Of a stretch of DNA of 64,000 nt, positions 1 through 12,013 are shown in pieces. Every line of letters starts with the position of its first letter. Position 1 is the first letter of the stretch. This stretch comes from Hetaerina americana (taxonomy: Eukaryota > Arthropoda > Insecta > Odonata > Calopterygidae). The stretch lies in NCBI GenBank assembly GCA_022747635.1, contig JAKTNV010000004.1, positions 82,434,552 to 82,498,551 of the forward strand, written 5' to 3'. A program made the position numbers and the translations under genes. A model generated the notes under the pieces. It did no database searches, was not told the origin of the DNA, and was given only the letters and a program-made list of their open reading frames with translations.

Positions 1-1394
1 ATTATCTAGCTTTGCACGAATCTGCATCCAATCAATCGCGGCGTGGTTGGAACAATAAAACATAGCAAAATAACCAGGTGCATCTACATCGCAAATCATA
101 CGCTTTTTCCGCTGTTACCATGCCGCCGACGGGCGCACCCCGGAACGTCCCAATCATCGTCCCTCCGCCCGCACGGACTGCAGGCGAGAGAGACGAGAGG
201 GGAGGAGTGGGGAATGGCGGGCTGATCCCGGTCTACAGACAGACAAGCGGTTGGGGCAAAAGGAAAGGAAAAAGAAGGGAGCACACGCTAGGCCCGAGCA
301 AGCAGGTGCAAACCAGGCGACAACGAGGGAGGGAGGGGGGGCGATCTCTTCTGACGAAAACTGCTCCGGTGGTGGTCTCTGGGCGACTGCTCAGGACGAA
401 TGCTAGCGGTGACGAGGAATGAGTCTCACTGCCGCCAGGAGAGCAACACTGTTCCGAAAGTCGCGGATCCATTCATTAAGAAGGTTGGATCATGACTGCA
501 CGAGTAAATACGTCACTTTAGTTCCTGTTTTCATGACTAATGATGAAATTAATGCATTTCGCAAGCACGTATGAGTGAATTAGCAATATTTAAGTTCTTA
601 TTATTTCTTGAAACGTTATCTAAGGCTTATTTCGGACTAGTTCTGAGGAACCAACTTTTGAAACTACGCGATTCCGGTTGTTTTTTTCCCACAAATCAAT
701 TAATGCAATTCCATGGAAGGCGGATATATGCTGTGAACAATTTCACATAATAACATAATTGAGCATAACATATGAGTTTTTAGTGAGGACGACACGTATT
801 TCTGAGCCATTGATCCATAATTATTCCACTGATAATCTTCCATTGCCGTTAGACCATTTATAAAATTTTTTCGACGCCAATTTCTCTGAAAACTAATAAG
901 ACGAGACCCTGTTTTATCACAAATTAATGGAGCACAGAATACAAATTTTGAAAATGTTATCAAAATGACCTCTCATCTCGATGCCTCATCAAAACTTGAG
1001 TAATCGTAGTACCTTGGGCTCATTTCATCGAACTACCCGCTCGTTTCCCCCCTGCCATACACCCTAGCGTTGGGTTGCAGGTTACATAAATAAATCAAAC
1101 TATGGACGAAAGATAGGGAACATCGCCCACAACGCGAAACCTGTAATTTACAACCGACTAACCTCAGTATGCACGCCAAATAACAGAACTGCCACCACTA
1201 AGACCGAGTAGGTGCCTACGTGACTTCTATATGAAGGGAAAAAACCAGTCATGGGGGAATGCAATGCAGGAGAAAACCACAGGCGACTTAAGTTCTAAGG
1301 GTGGGGAAGGGATGAGGAAGACGCTCTAGCCGCGTGTCCTGTCATCGCCGACTGGGTTCGTTAGGCAATCTGAATAAAATAATATCGCACCGTA
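1..1394. other. Unrecognised DNA with a short LINE tail at 1045-1095
   Basis: No gene is supported here. Bases 100-470 are CpG- and GC-rich, and the open frames there are overlapping, low-complexity and present on both strands, so they look like composition effects. The segment 700-963 has a minus-strand open frame of 87 codons with no motif I recognise. Around 1045-1095 a stretch beginning CCCCCTGCCATACACCCTAG and ending in an ATAAATAAAT tail matches the 3' end of the LINE family seen at 37215-37440, so it is read as a very short, 5'-truncated insertion in plus orientation. Confidence 0.45.
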
Positions 1395-1920
1395 TGATCG
1401 AGGAATTAAACTAGAGCAATTGGAATCCTTCATCTACCTGAACAGCAATATAAATTGGGAGGATAGAAGTTCGACCGACATCAAGCGAAGGCGTTCATGA
1501 AGAAGTAACTACTTTATCAAAAAATTCGTATAGAGCATAGTTCTCTAAGGATCAGAGAACTATTGAAAAAGTGGACTAGCGAAGAATAGAAGCCTTTAAA
1601 ACATGGTTCTGTAAGTGAATGCTGAGATTAGAAGGACCAAGTGAGGAGAGAGGAAGCATATAGAAGATGAGAAGAGGATAGGATCATGTGAAAAAATCTA
1701 CGGCAAAGGAGATCTAGGTAGATTAAGTACACTTTGAGACACAACGGATCGGTCGAAAGCGTAATAGAAGGGAAAATCCCAAGAGGAGGACCAAGAGCCT
1801 ACGTCGGACAAATTAAGCAGGGCGTAAAGCAGAAAAGCTATCAGGGGTTGAGAAAATGATCACCGAATAAAGATGAATGGAAGGCTTCAGGAAACCAATC
1901 TTAGTATTGAAATATTGATG
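1395..1920 (+). mobile_element. Decayed non-LTR retrotransposon 3' end (RT C-terminal region)
   Basis: Broken plus-strand frames recall the region after the reverse transcriptase domain of endonuclease-RT type LINEs: a stretch like LEQLESFIYLNSNINW followed by RSSTDIKRR near 1405-1490, then EAFKTWFC near 1590 where these proteins usually have EAFEMWCWRRM, then EGKIPRGGPRAYVGQIKQ near 1770-1820. Stops and shifts interrupt it throughout, so it is dead. The 3' end reads into AGGAAACCAATCTTAG and an ATTGATG-type tail near 1890-1920. The copy at 26630-27110 shares the same end (CAGGGGTTGAGAAAATGA, then AGGAAACGTATCTT), which supports a common family. The 5' part (endonuclease, catalytic RT motifs) is absent, as expected from 5' truncation. 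Confidence 0.7.
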
Positions 1921-2840
1921 CACAGATTTAAAAACATTGTATGAAGCACCCCGCCAATTCCCGATAAGAAATTTGAACCTGAGACCTTGGGATCAACCGG
2001 AAAGTACACGGTACTAAGCAGAGGCTTTCACCAAGTTACAATTCAGTGCTCAAGTACTGGTGTTCACCCAGAGCTATACCGATGGCGACCGCCACTAGCG
2101 TTTGTTTGAATTTTAATGGAATCGACGACGGTCATTTTCGCTATAATTTTTCGAACGTCGACGGAGGATTTGCAAAAGTGGCCTCAATCTCGTGAGTAAC
2201 CTGCCCGATCAGTCAGTTCACAACATAGGCAAAAGTGTAAGATAACGCACCTCCAGATGCGATGTAGATTTGCACACTCCTATCTCCCTCGCTGATACGC
2301 CAGGCACACAATAATATATGAGCACACCACAGCACAGCCCAGAGACGCACAAACACTTAGAAGGAACGAATGCCACGCTGCTCCACTCTCGCTGCTCTCC
2401 ACAAGTGCTTCCTCCGAGCGCTCACCGACGAGTGACCGCGGCTTTCATACCAACGGCCACTTTTCAACGGGTCGCTCCCGGGGGAAAAAGAGGGGAAGAG
2501 AGGAGGGCAAAGCGGCATGGAGCGAGGCCTACGCGTGCGGTGTGGGACGGGGCGAGAGGGGAGTTGCACTTTTATCGCCAGAAAACGATTTCAACACTTA
2601 GTATACCTGTCACAGCATGGGAGAATCCAAGATTAATGTTTAGGGGACTAGGACACCCACCTGTCATCATTCTATCCAGCAGATTCGGAATGAAATGTCC
2701 CACGGACAGTTGTTTTGAACTACTTTGACCCAAATTTTGACCCCAGGAGCCAATAAATTTCTGTCTAATCCCTGTCATTTGAAAACTACGAAGTTAAATA
2801 AAAAATAATATAAATGAGTATCTTTCACTGAGTTAACGCG
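1921..2840. other. Intergenic; possible old tRNA-derived fragment at 1955-2060, GC-rich stretch at 2300-2730
   Basis: On the minus strand 2060-1955 there is a B-box-like GGTTCAAATT preceded by a tRNA-head-like stretch, which suggests an old tRNA-derived SINE remnant, although only the B box is clear. Bases 2300-2730 are GC-rich and carry open frames on both strands (136 and 70 codons) with no recognisable domain. I see no splice-site pattern or motif that would make either a gene. Confidence 0.3.
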
Positions 2841-2842
2841 TA

Positions 2843-4169
2843 TACTACCTTGATCAAAAAGTTCCCGGAATAACCACCGTGTGGTGCTCCCATCGTTCCG
2901 ATTTGAGTTCTGTTTTTTTTTGTTAAATTGGTACATCTGTTGTTGATATTCCCTTTAAATCTTAGTGTCATAACTTGACATTTGCAAAAGTTACGTAGCC
3001 AAGAGTACATCTATCTCTGTGTGTGTTGGCGATTTTTTACAATTTCAGAAATGGATTTAAATTTGCAACAACGAACTTGTATTAAATTTTGCGTAAAAAA
3101 CGGATTTAGTGGCGCACGGACGTTGGAAATGTTGGAAAAGTGTTTCGGCAACGATTCTCTAAAAAAAACGGTCGTTTACCAGTGGCACGAGCGGTTCAGA
3201 AGTGGTCGTGAGTCAATCGAAGATGATGAACGCAGTGGCAGACCATCGACATCGAAAGTCGGTGAAAAAATTGATAAAGTAAAAGAAATGTTGGTCAATA
3301 ACCGCAAATTAACCATCAGAGAAATAGCGGAGGACTTGAACATTGCCTATGGATCCGCCCAAGACATTGTGGTTAATGATTTGGGTTTCCGTCGTGTAGC
3401 ATGCCAAAAGACCTCAATTTCATGCAAAAAAGAGACCGTGTTGACGTCGCAAAAGACATGATTTGCGAGGCTGAATCCGATCCCACATTCATCAAAAGGA
3501 TCATTACTGGAGACGAGACGTGGGTTTATGAGTACGACACGCAATCCAGACATCAGGCAAGTGAATGGCGTTCACCAAATGAGCCGAGACCAAAAAAACC
3601 ACGTCGTTTTCAGTCAAAAAAGAAGGCAATGCTGACGGTTTTCATGGATTACAACGGTGTAGTGCATCATGAATTTTTGCCAGAAGGCCAGACAGTAAAC
3701 AAAGAGTATTATTTGGGCGTTATGAGACGTTTGCGTGAAGCAATTCGCCGAAAGAGACCAGAAATGTGGGCAGAAAACTCGTGGATTTTGCACCATGATA
3801 ACGCACCGTCGCACAGTGCTATCATTATTCGTAATTTTTTGACGAAAAATGCAACAAATACCATCCAACAGCCACCGAATTCACCTGATTTGGCTCCCTG
3901 TGACTTCTTTCTGTTCAATCGAGTTAAAAAACCATTACGGGGAACGCGTTTTAGCAGCCGAGAGGAAGTAATGGAAAAATCGCAGGAAGCACTGATGGAC
4001 ATACCGAAAACCGAATATAAAAAATGTTTCGAGGATTGGATCAAGCGCTGGCATAAGTGTGTTGCAGTCGATGGGGATTACTTTGAAGGGGACAATATAG
4101 ATTTAGATGAATAAACTTGTATTTTTAATTTTCTGAATAAATTCCGGGAAATTTTTGATCAAGGTAGTA
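2843..4169 (+). mobile_element. mariner-family DNA transposon, copy 1 (defective)
   Basis: A complete Tc1/mariner-type element of 1,327 bp. Its ends are imperfect inverted repeats: TACTACCTTGATCAAAAAGT at the left, and the complement at the right (ATTCCGGGAA then TTTTTGATCAAGGTAGTA). It is flanked by TA dinucleotides at 2841-2842 and 4170-4171, the target duplication expected of this superfamily; because the flank is TATA-like the exact edge could shift by 2 bp. It carries one transposase gene with a 10-bp internal deletion. An AATAAA lies about 20 bp after the stop. It is nearly identical over its length to copy 2 at 21223-22558; differences I noticed are a few substitutions near the left end, one base in a T run, and the 10-bp gap. 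Confidence 0.95.
3051..4114 (+). pseudogene. mariner transposase, frameshifted by a 10-bp deletion
   Basis: The start MDLNLQQR and the whole coding stretch match the intact transposase of copy 2, but 10 bases are missing at the junction 3401/3402. That removes most of four codons (AKLV in copy 2) and shifts the frame, so the N-terminal part (helix-turn-helix DNA-binding region, about residues 1-117) reads on into unrelated sequence and stops near 3461. The catalytic half continues in another frame to 4114. The length, 1,064 bp, is exactly 10 less than copy 2. The encoded residues on both sides are otherwise identical to copy 2, including the three catalytic aspartates, so the deletion alone disables it. 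It could still be moved by enzyme from copy 2 because its ends are intact. Confidence 0.95.
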
Positions 4170-4171
4170 TA

Positions 4172-6740
4172 TTCGAAATTTACGAAGAACGTGCGTTTTC
4201 CATCTCATTCTTGAAAAATGTGTATCAAAATAAGTATTTTGGATGCAAAATCACCAAGAACATCATGTTATAAAAAACTTAACTGAATAAGTTTTCTTGG
4301 ACTTGCTGGAAATATTCAATTCATTATACTCATCCTTATAAAATTCCTACCATTTTTCAGTCTTTCTGCTGTGCACACTCAGTATGTACAGCCCACTGAG
4401 ACGATCCTTTTTCATCGTCGACCTAATCCTGGTCTTTACTCTACGCAAGAACCGCTCTACGGTACAAGTAGTGCATGGCTGAGTAAGAGATGTGAGCAGA
4501 GCCTTTTGGGTGGTGGGGGAAAAAAATTTCGGTTATTTTCTCAAGGGGGAGAAAGAGAGATGCTCCCCTCTTGCTACACCCATGATGTCACACTCTATGA
4601 AGGGTTAAAATTATTGTAATTCAGGGATTATTTTGTCGGTCGCAGCAATCATTTAGTACGTCCATTAAGAATATGGGAACTTTAAGTCTGAAAATTCCCA
4701 CACACCCCACGAACGGCTGAAAGGAGTGGAAAAAAGCGCAGGGAACTCGAGTTTGGACCGCCGCACCGTCGTACAGGAACCACTTGAGTAAACACTCGCG
4801 ATATTTCTTGAAATTAGAGCACCCACGTTTCGAAGTCATAGGCCACAAAAAACTACCGTTTGTACTAACCTCCTTGAGGCCAGACATTCACCGGCCGACA
4901 CCCATCACTCTCGGCTTATGATTTCAATTTTCTTTCGTATGCCGGTAAACGAACATTAATGAATGGTGAACAACTCAACTGGACGACCGTCCAACTTTTT
5001 GCAGCACGCTCGTCGAAGTCTGGAAAATGAGAGGAAGTCTCCGTAAACACGATGACCGTAATACTTCCACGACATATATGTACAATTAAATTGCCACAAT
5101 TCAAGTAGTTTTATTTGAGATCCAAGCATACAGGTTTGGGACTTCATATTGTCGTCACCGGCACTGGAGCATATTAAATTGTTGGGCAACGCGAATAATA
5201 CCAAGAGCTAATAACACTGAGTTCCATTATTTTATAACTGGCACAATCAACAATAGAAGTGAATCATACTCCGATATTCTTCAAAACGGTAGCCGCACAT
5301 TGGATATATCCGTCAATTCATCTCCTGCAAGCAATGGCGCTTCCTACCTCTTCTTTAAACGCCCAATGGATGAAGAAACACACTCTTGCGTTGGAAGAAG
5401 ACGGAAGCTTTGCCTGGTGTTAGCGCATAACAGCTCGTATACAGGGCGAGGGCAGTATTGCGACATTGGCGGCCGTGACAAGATACTCAGTATAACACTC
5501 GACGGCAAAGTTCCCGAAGGTTCTTTTTGAGGGCGAAGACGGAGACGTCAATTAGTGGATTCATTAAAAGGGATTCCTCTCTTTGCTCCACAGCCGCTGG
5601 GAACGATTCCAGCGTACAGAGGAAATAAGGGAATTTTCAAAAACCACAATGAGAGCTGCTCGAAGATTTTTATAACGAACAAAAAAATAAAAAGTTCCGA
5701 CATTTAATTAGATGCAAATAACTAATTCAATGTTCTCCGATTTGTTTTTCATTTAGTGAGCGTTTCTTTGATTCTCAGGATCGTAAAATGGCTCCCCTCC
5801 CTGAATAACCAAAGTGGGCAGCCTTACGCCCACCACTTACCCTCAACCCATTTACCATAAACCGGGGGTGCGAAAAGGCACTTAAAAGAGGATTGCCCGT
5901 GGAAATCAAATGGAGAAAAGAAAAATGATTTTTCGTAAATTACACGGCTTATTTCGATTAAAACATCAAGGAAATTACCCTTTTAATGTAATGAGAACTC
6001 AGCTTAATTAAATCATTAATGAACAAGGTTTAACGGTCCGTTGAATTGAAGACAGTTCCAGATGAATTTTAAAGATTCCCATGCTTAAAGAATCTGAATA
6101 CCTACAAAACCAACCACCATTATACAGGTCCCTAAGGCACCGTACATTCATCGATTCCACTCATTTGAATGTATCTAAGCCTGTTTTGACACAGCAGAGC
6201 GCTCGGTTTCTCAAAAGAGTGCCTCAGGTTCAAATTCACGCAACCACATAACATCATCTGTAATGTCCCAAATCTTACTCATGACCGATCTCGGGATAAA
6301 TATGTCCGGGGAATGTGCGGACACGGTCGCAGATAAGTATGATTCGCTTAAAGAGCGCGCATGAAATGTGACGAGAAGGTAAATATTGATACTATGCCCT
6401 GATCCGGTCTGATTTTGATTATGATGCTAGTAAATGGGATTCTATTGAGGTCGGTTTGAAATCCAAATTATAGCGGGTGCAATGAGCTAGATTCGATAAG
6501 CAATGCTACGATTAACTTATTATAGTCTTTACTTACTAAATCTCTCAAAAATATTGGAAACAGATTTATTTTGACAAGACGTCCAAAAAGTATTATTAAA
6601 TACAATCTTCTGCGATAAGAAAGATCATGAATATAAGATTAGTGAGATACAGTTGCATACAACTGCCAGGTTTCAAATGCCACTTTTTCCAAGAACGATA
6701 CGAGATCAGAAGACATATCATCGAGGTCCCACATGAGATA
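4172..6740. other. No recognised feature
   Basis: I see no gene or known repeat with confidence. A minus-strand open frame at 4621-4887 (88 codons) and two overlapping ones at 4916-5204 have fairly protein-like composition but no motif I recognise and no clear splice context. Around 6175-6245 a GGTTCAAATTC sequence may be the B box of an old tRNA-derived SINE, but the rest of the head is not convincing. Confidence 0.4.
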
Positions 6741-6875
6741 GGTAATGAAATAGGGAAGGTGAAAGGGTGCAGATTCAAGCAGAAAAAGGTTTCCGAGGCC
6801 GGAACTCGAACCACGGACTTTTGAATTACCGGGCCAATGCTGCGACCATTAAGCTATCAAGTCGTCCTCGAGTGA
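6741..6875 (-). mobile_element. tRNA-derived SINE, family D, copy 1
   Basis: Read on the minus strand from 6875, the sequence begins GAGGACGACTTGATAGC, has an A-box-like TAGCTTAATGG and a perfect B-box-like GGTTCGAGTTCC, then a tail containing GGAAACC, TTCTGCTTG and CACCCTT. The tail matches that of 22669-22810 in order and spacing, which defines family D. The RNA polymerase III A and B boxes indicate an internal promoter. The head of family D is most like tRNA-Asn (see the other copy). The cloverleaf is degraded, so it is not called as a tRNA gene. Confidence 0.7.
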
Positions 6876-9800
6876 GTATCTACCTCTTCTCTCTAATCCG
6901 TGTGTACGAGTAAATATATGCTCTCTCTGTTTTTTGGCTTATCACTTTTGAATATTCGTGTACCACCTAAGGTTTAGGGTTACCGGATGAACTCTATCCT
7001 CACCTATAAAAAGATTATTCCGACCGAGCTACACGAAATGTTATCACATTGTAAGCAGTCTTGCTCCGAGTTACCTGATCACCTTCCAAATTCTGCCGAT
7101 AACTCTTATCTACTCGGTCTACGTGATAAAATTAAGTGAAGGTGGCACATAAGGCTAAATATAGCTCAAGAAATGAAGACGTGGATGACATATCGACGTA
7201 TTTTTCGAATACATGCGCAATGGAAGATGACTGCATGAAGTATGTACTAATCCACTCTTGTTACGGCGCGATGCGATTAGACGCGCAAGGATATCATTCG
7301 GCCTAGGAGAGGACTAAAACCATCACGAAATTATAAATTGAAGGGATGGGAACTGATTCTATTCGATGACCATGAAAAGCACGCAGGATTTCTGATACCA
7401 TAATCGAGTGAATGAAAAACATCGGGCTTGCGAAATCGGAGATGCGGATGTGATCTACGATATCTAGCTTTAATATGCATACGACATTCATCAAGAGACA
7501 AATTTATCCTAGGGAATTCCGTGTGACGAAAGGATTCAGGATGAACAATACTTCGCGGATGGTTACGAAAAAGTGGCCGGCATCGATGATGGGACGAGAA
7601 ATTAGGAAAAACCGTCCATTTTGGAAATTACACTCAATCGATCAATCGGAAAATTTATCCCCATTAAACATTAAAAATACGACTTATGCTAATTCATCCG
7701 ATGGCGCTTCTTTGAAAAAAAACTACACACACGCGAATTCCTAATTTATACATTAAAATTTATACATGGGCGAATAATCCAACCTAGGTGTAATGCTTCT
7801 CGTCGCGAATATTCCCAAGTGATATTTACTGAAAAACTGACTAACTTGGCGGTGGACAACGAGAGGGAACGAAAGAGTGACGGATAATGATGCATTATGC
7901 ATGCATCAGCGTTTGCCATGGATGACGGGAGGCCGGTACTGAACGGTGTTGCCAACTCTCATACAAAAGAAGAAGCCCTCTTAAGCCTATCGAACTGAAT
8001 CATAAAGAGCCCCGTGTGGGTGTCAAATAGTGAAGCGTTTATATATTATACTAGTTGAACACTCCAAGCATGAATTGCATCTTGAACATCTACTCATTAC
8101 TTTAGTCGAAATTTATAAAATATTATTATGGCATGAAATAATATATATTGGTAGATTCAACCACGAGAGATATAAATGAGAGAATAACATATCAACCTAG
8201 AGAGATAAACACCGTCACAGACAGAATCGAGTATTCTTTCTTCCCTAGCACGATATGCAATCAAAACAAATTCCAAACGAAGCACCCGAATATACTAACC
8301 TAAATATAAACAACCAATCATTTAGTCAATTACCGCATGTCTCAGAAATGTGCATATACGCCCTTGTGTAAGTGAGAAAATATATGTTCAAATGCACGTA
8401 TGAACTAGTATTTCTGCATTAGTTGCTGGTGCTCTAACACCCCACGCCCCTGCGGGGTGTTGAGTAGATGTTGATTTAATGCCTGGAGGATTCAATTCGT
8501 GGTGCCTGAACACACGGTCACAACACGGCTTTTGTGTTCCGAATAGCTATCTGTTTCTTCATCGGCCGAGGCGGTCGGTGGTTCATCGACTATCAATCAA
8601 CTCTGATGGGGAATACAGCACGGAACTTCCGCCAAACGAGGCCTCGGCCAATGGATAATGCTGTTTGGAGAGTCGGGTGAGGATATTCATCATCGATGTA
8701 GGTTAAGGGAGTGTCTATTAATCGTGCCCCTCCGGTCCAAATTACGTGCGAAACAAAAAAACTAACTCTTCACTTCGTAGCAGCATTACATTAACTTCTT
8801 TATCACGAGTCTTTTGTCACTTCCACAGTCTCCTCATTCAATAAGCAATTGTCACTATTGACTTATCGAAAATACACCGAAAATGAAAACATTTACTTGG
8901 ACACAATTGAAGAAAGTCTTTGTCACAACTATTATCTACCTATCAGTTCAACTGGATGTTTACATCGAAAAAAGTATACAACTATACAAGACAAGCTGTT
9001 CTTTTTTAGTTTTAGAAGTATTGAAACGAATCCAGCGAGATGAAACGAACATTTCTTCTCATTTTCTTGTCAGAATTTTTTTAAACCGATTTGATAAGTG
9101 CTTCAATATTATGAAGGAAGGGTTTTATTGTTGAGTATTTGCAAAAGGTGTTCTGGGGTGCTCAAGGATAATCGGAATTCTTCCTTCATAAATAATGGCT
9201 GAAATAATGCATTAATATGTCTTAGTTACATAAGATTCCTTCTAGACTCTACCTCGACCCCTCACCAAAAAATGGAATGGAATGGCACATTCCAACTATA
9301 TACTCCTACCGTAATAGAAAATACTGCCCCAATCCGGAATGACCAATGATATTTCTCCACCTTCTGCGAATTTTGAAGGGTTTATAGTTTCAATCAGTCT
9401 GGTGACACTACTGATGATCTCACTTCTTGGCGAATTATGTTAGCACGTGTACTAAACTTTTTAACAGACTTATGCATTCCATTTACAGGTGTTGTGAGTA
9501 GCGTAATTGGTTTAGGAAGGAAAGTTTCTACTCACTTACACGAAGTATTAGCCAATTGTATTTCTGAATCTAGATAGTTCCACTAGTAATTAATAGAATC
9601 AGTTCAAGACAAAACATCATTAACGTTCAGGCATGAACAAGATGGCGTGTTTGAGGAAATTCATTCCCATTAACAAATGCCTATATTGATTTGGTTACAG
9701 TTTCTCCCCGTTGTCTCCATGGCAACTATTGCGACTGTTATAGCATTCCAGATTAACTAGATGGCGTGTTTCAGGAACGGCATTTTCTAAACAAGCCAGT

Positions 9801-10804
9801 CAGAGGCTCCCGAGCTCGGGTGATGACTTCCGAAAACACTCGCCTCAAAAAATCCGTCCACCTGTAATTACTGGGATGCCGTAGGAGGCAGAAAAAAAAG
9901 ACAATGGCCGCCATTACTGAGACTTCTACGAACATCCGCATGGACGCGGCCGCATTCATCGTCGGAAATCAACGGAATATTCGACGGCTTATAATGGAAT
10001 TCCCCAGAAAAGCCAGTGAAATTTCCGTTATGGGGTCTCATTCTGATTGTGTGAACTTTACGCTGTGACGGGCTTAGTTAATCGTGATCGTTCCTCATTC
10101 CATTTTGTGTGAATAGCTGTGGTGACATTTCCCTTGCTTTTCATTTTGATTTTGGTATGTCATAATTTTCACCGGATTTCTACACCGAAAAATGAATGCG
10201 GATCCGGTGGACGATTTCTACGAAGAGAGCATTGGGGGAGGAAGAAAGGGAAATTGATGTGATGGGTAATAAACATAATTTACATCCGTTCCTTAATACC
10301 TTCAACACTTACGACACTCTCGGATGAGTTTTCACTATTGGGATTTTCCGCGTAAATGGTAAACACAAAAAAATCAACTGAGAGAAATCTTTTAAGCCGC
10401 GGACACTTGGAGACCCTTTTATGAGGGCGACAGCCCTCACGAGATTCTCAGAAAACTTGTTGGAAAAGAATAGGTGGGGGTTGGAAGGCGCGTTCGTTAA
10501 GGCCATAAATCCTACCGGGGGATCCGTGGAAATTTCGCGTGCGTACCTCAACGCCGTAAGGCGTAAAAATAGATGCACTTAGCGGGAACAGAAGTTAATA
10601 GCGGGAGAAAATGGAAGACATTTAATGCGCGAGGACTAACTATTCTTGGGAGACCGTGCCCTTCCAATCATACTAAGTTCCTTAGGGATACGAGGGCTCC
10701 TTGAGTCCCTAGAGCAATGGCCGACACCGTGACAGGTCACCGGTACCCTTAAGGGGAGGATGAAAGATCATTCACAACTATTTCAGGCGAGAGATCACCG
10801 AGTG
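6876..10804. other. No recognised gene; small hairpin at 8436-8461 and a short direct repeat
   Basis: Nearly 4 kb without a supported gene. At 8436-8461 the sequence forms an 8-bp perfect hairpin (AACACCCC with GGGGTGTT around a 10-base loop). A motif of the form AGATGGCGTGTTTNAGGAA occurs at about 9641 and again at about 9760, roughly 119 bp apart, as a short direct repeat. Open frames at 7475-7744, 8849-9134, 9771-9959 and 10309-10578 have no recognisable domain. Confidence 0.4.
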
Positions 10805-10862
10805 AAATCACCCCCTGCCACTCACCCTAGTGGTGGCTTGCAGGTTACTAAGCAAAAAAAAA
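10805..10862 (+). mobile_element. Very short 3' fragment of a LINE (same family as 37215-37440)
   Basis: CCCCTGCCACTCACCCTAGT, then GGTGGCTTGCAGG, followed by an A-rich tail. This is the terminal 3' untranslated block of the LINE family whose longer copies are at 28831-29056, 32011-32215 and 37215-37440. Only about 50 bp are left, as often happens with severe 5' truncation on insertion. Confidence 0.6.
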
Positions 10863-10991
10863 TATGCGAGATAATGCGAAGTAACGGTTCCACTCACGTC
10901 CATTATCCAGGGGAAAATTTTGGATGCAACTTCTGCAAACAAATCCGTACGTATTTCATCCATATTTCTTAAGAAAAAAAATAACCAACCT

Positions 10992-11196
10992 CAGTTATCG
11001 ACCCGGAGTTGTTCATAGGAAAGGATAGAGATGTGGATTTTCCATATCTCTATCCTTACCTATGAAATCTAGATGAAAGCAAGATCACACTGATTGGGTG
11101 AAGCCGAGTGTGCCCAGAGGTGTCAACCAGAATCGAAGTCGGAATCCTACGGTCAGTATCTCAGTGCTTTACCCACTGGACTGTAACGTCTCCCAT
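10992..11196 (-). mobile_element. tRNA-derived SINE, family A, degraded and interrupted
   Basis: The left end (CAGTTATCGACCCGG, 10992-11006) matches the 3' end of family A in minus orientation. The right part (from about 11075: GATTGGGTGAAGC, GTGCCCAGAGG, a B-box-like stretch, then ACCCACTGGACTG) matches the middle and tRNA head. The segment between is replaced by a 53-bp hairpin (11013-11065). The head is diverged, so this is an old copy. Confidence 0.65.
11013..11065. repeat. 25-bp-arm hairpin inside the SINE-A copy
   Basis: Left arm 11013-11037 and right arm 11041-11065 are inverted copies (core GGATAGAGATG and CATATCTCTATCC) with two or three mismatches and a 3-base spacer. As RNA on either strand this would fold into a long stem with a very tight loop. 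It replaces the part of SINE-A expected at this position. It may be a local template-switch product or a tiny inverted-repeat element; nothing identifies it as a microRNA. Confidence 0.75.
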
Positions 11197-11720
11197 TTCG
11201 TTTGAAACAAAATGATTTTCTCACCGTGCAAACGTAATTGAAATGAAGGAAAGAGACGGATGAAAAAGCGCCCAACTGGAAATTCCACCAGATAAGAGAT
11301 CGTATTCCACGGAATACCATATTTTTCACCGTCTCAATGTCTCAGTGTGTCACAATTTCAATCTATTTCCACGAAAAATTGGACACGTTCCAAGGAATTC
11401 CGCGGAAGTTTTGAAGGCACTTTTAGTAGAGATTTTTGTAGTAGACACATTTATTTAGCACACCATGACTTGCGTATTGAGTAATCTGTATCGAGTTCAA
11501 TCACATGCCATTTAAGATTTACGAGTTAGGCACAAAATCTAGGCCACACCTCAACTTTCAGTTAGCATTTCTCATGGTGAGACTACGTGCTTCATCGAGC
11601 ACACCGAACTGGAGAAGGATTCATAGAATCTTTCCATCAGTAGCGATGCCGATGCGAAACTAAAAAAAGGTGAGAAATCGCATTGAATTCGTTATCGGTG
11701 AAATAAGACAAAGGAGTACA
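11197..11720. other. No recognised feature
   Basis: About 520 bp of AT-leaning sequence without a supported open frame, repeat or RNA gene. Confidence 0.4.
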
Positions 11721-11952
11721 AAATCATGTATTACTAAAGATTGCCATCGTATTCCTAAAAAAGCTGTCGATGAGAAAAAGCATATGTTATAGTCAATTTC
11801 GTCAAAGACTATCTCGTTAAGTAACAGCATAGCAGAATTCTAAGCTTTTAGTCAACGAGATAACGTCCGACACAATGGACTATCACATATACTTTGTTCT
11901 CATCGACAGCTTTTGAGAAATACGGAAGCAATCTTCAGTAAAACATGATTTT
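11721..11952. mobile_element. Foldback (long inverted-repeat) element, about 230 bp
   Basis: The left half from AAATCATGTATTACTAAAG (11721) through AAGCTGTCGATGAGAA to ACTATCTCGTTAA (11820) is mirrored, with mismatches and small gaps, by the right half from GTCAACGAGATA (11851) through TTCTCATCGACAGCTTT to AAAACATGATT (11950). Arms are about 100 bp around a roughly 30-bp loop. There is no coding capacity. This is the structure of a foldback or MITE-like non-autonomous DNA element; the arms have diverged, so it is not a fresh insertion. No clear target duplication was identified, so its superfamily is unknown. Confidence 0.75.
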
Positions 11953-12013
11953 TTTGTCGCCAAAATTCTTCCATTTTCAATTCGAAGCATAACATATAAT
12001 GGAAAATATTTTT

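Noticed and set aside
2318..2728. 136-codon plus-strand frame in GC-rich DNA
   Set aside because: No motif, overlapping frames on the other strand, and no supporting promoter or splice pattern beyond chance.
4621..5204. Minus-strand frames of 82-88 codons as exons
   Set aside because: Protein-like in parts, but no family, no consistent splice sites and no continuity between them.
9641..9780. Repeated AGATGGCGTGTTT as paired transcription-factor sites
   Set aside because: Two copies of a short motif 119 bp apart are noted in the feature list, but nothing else there suggests a regulatory element.
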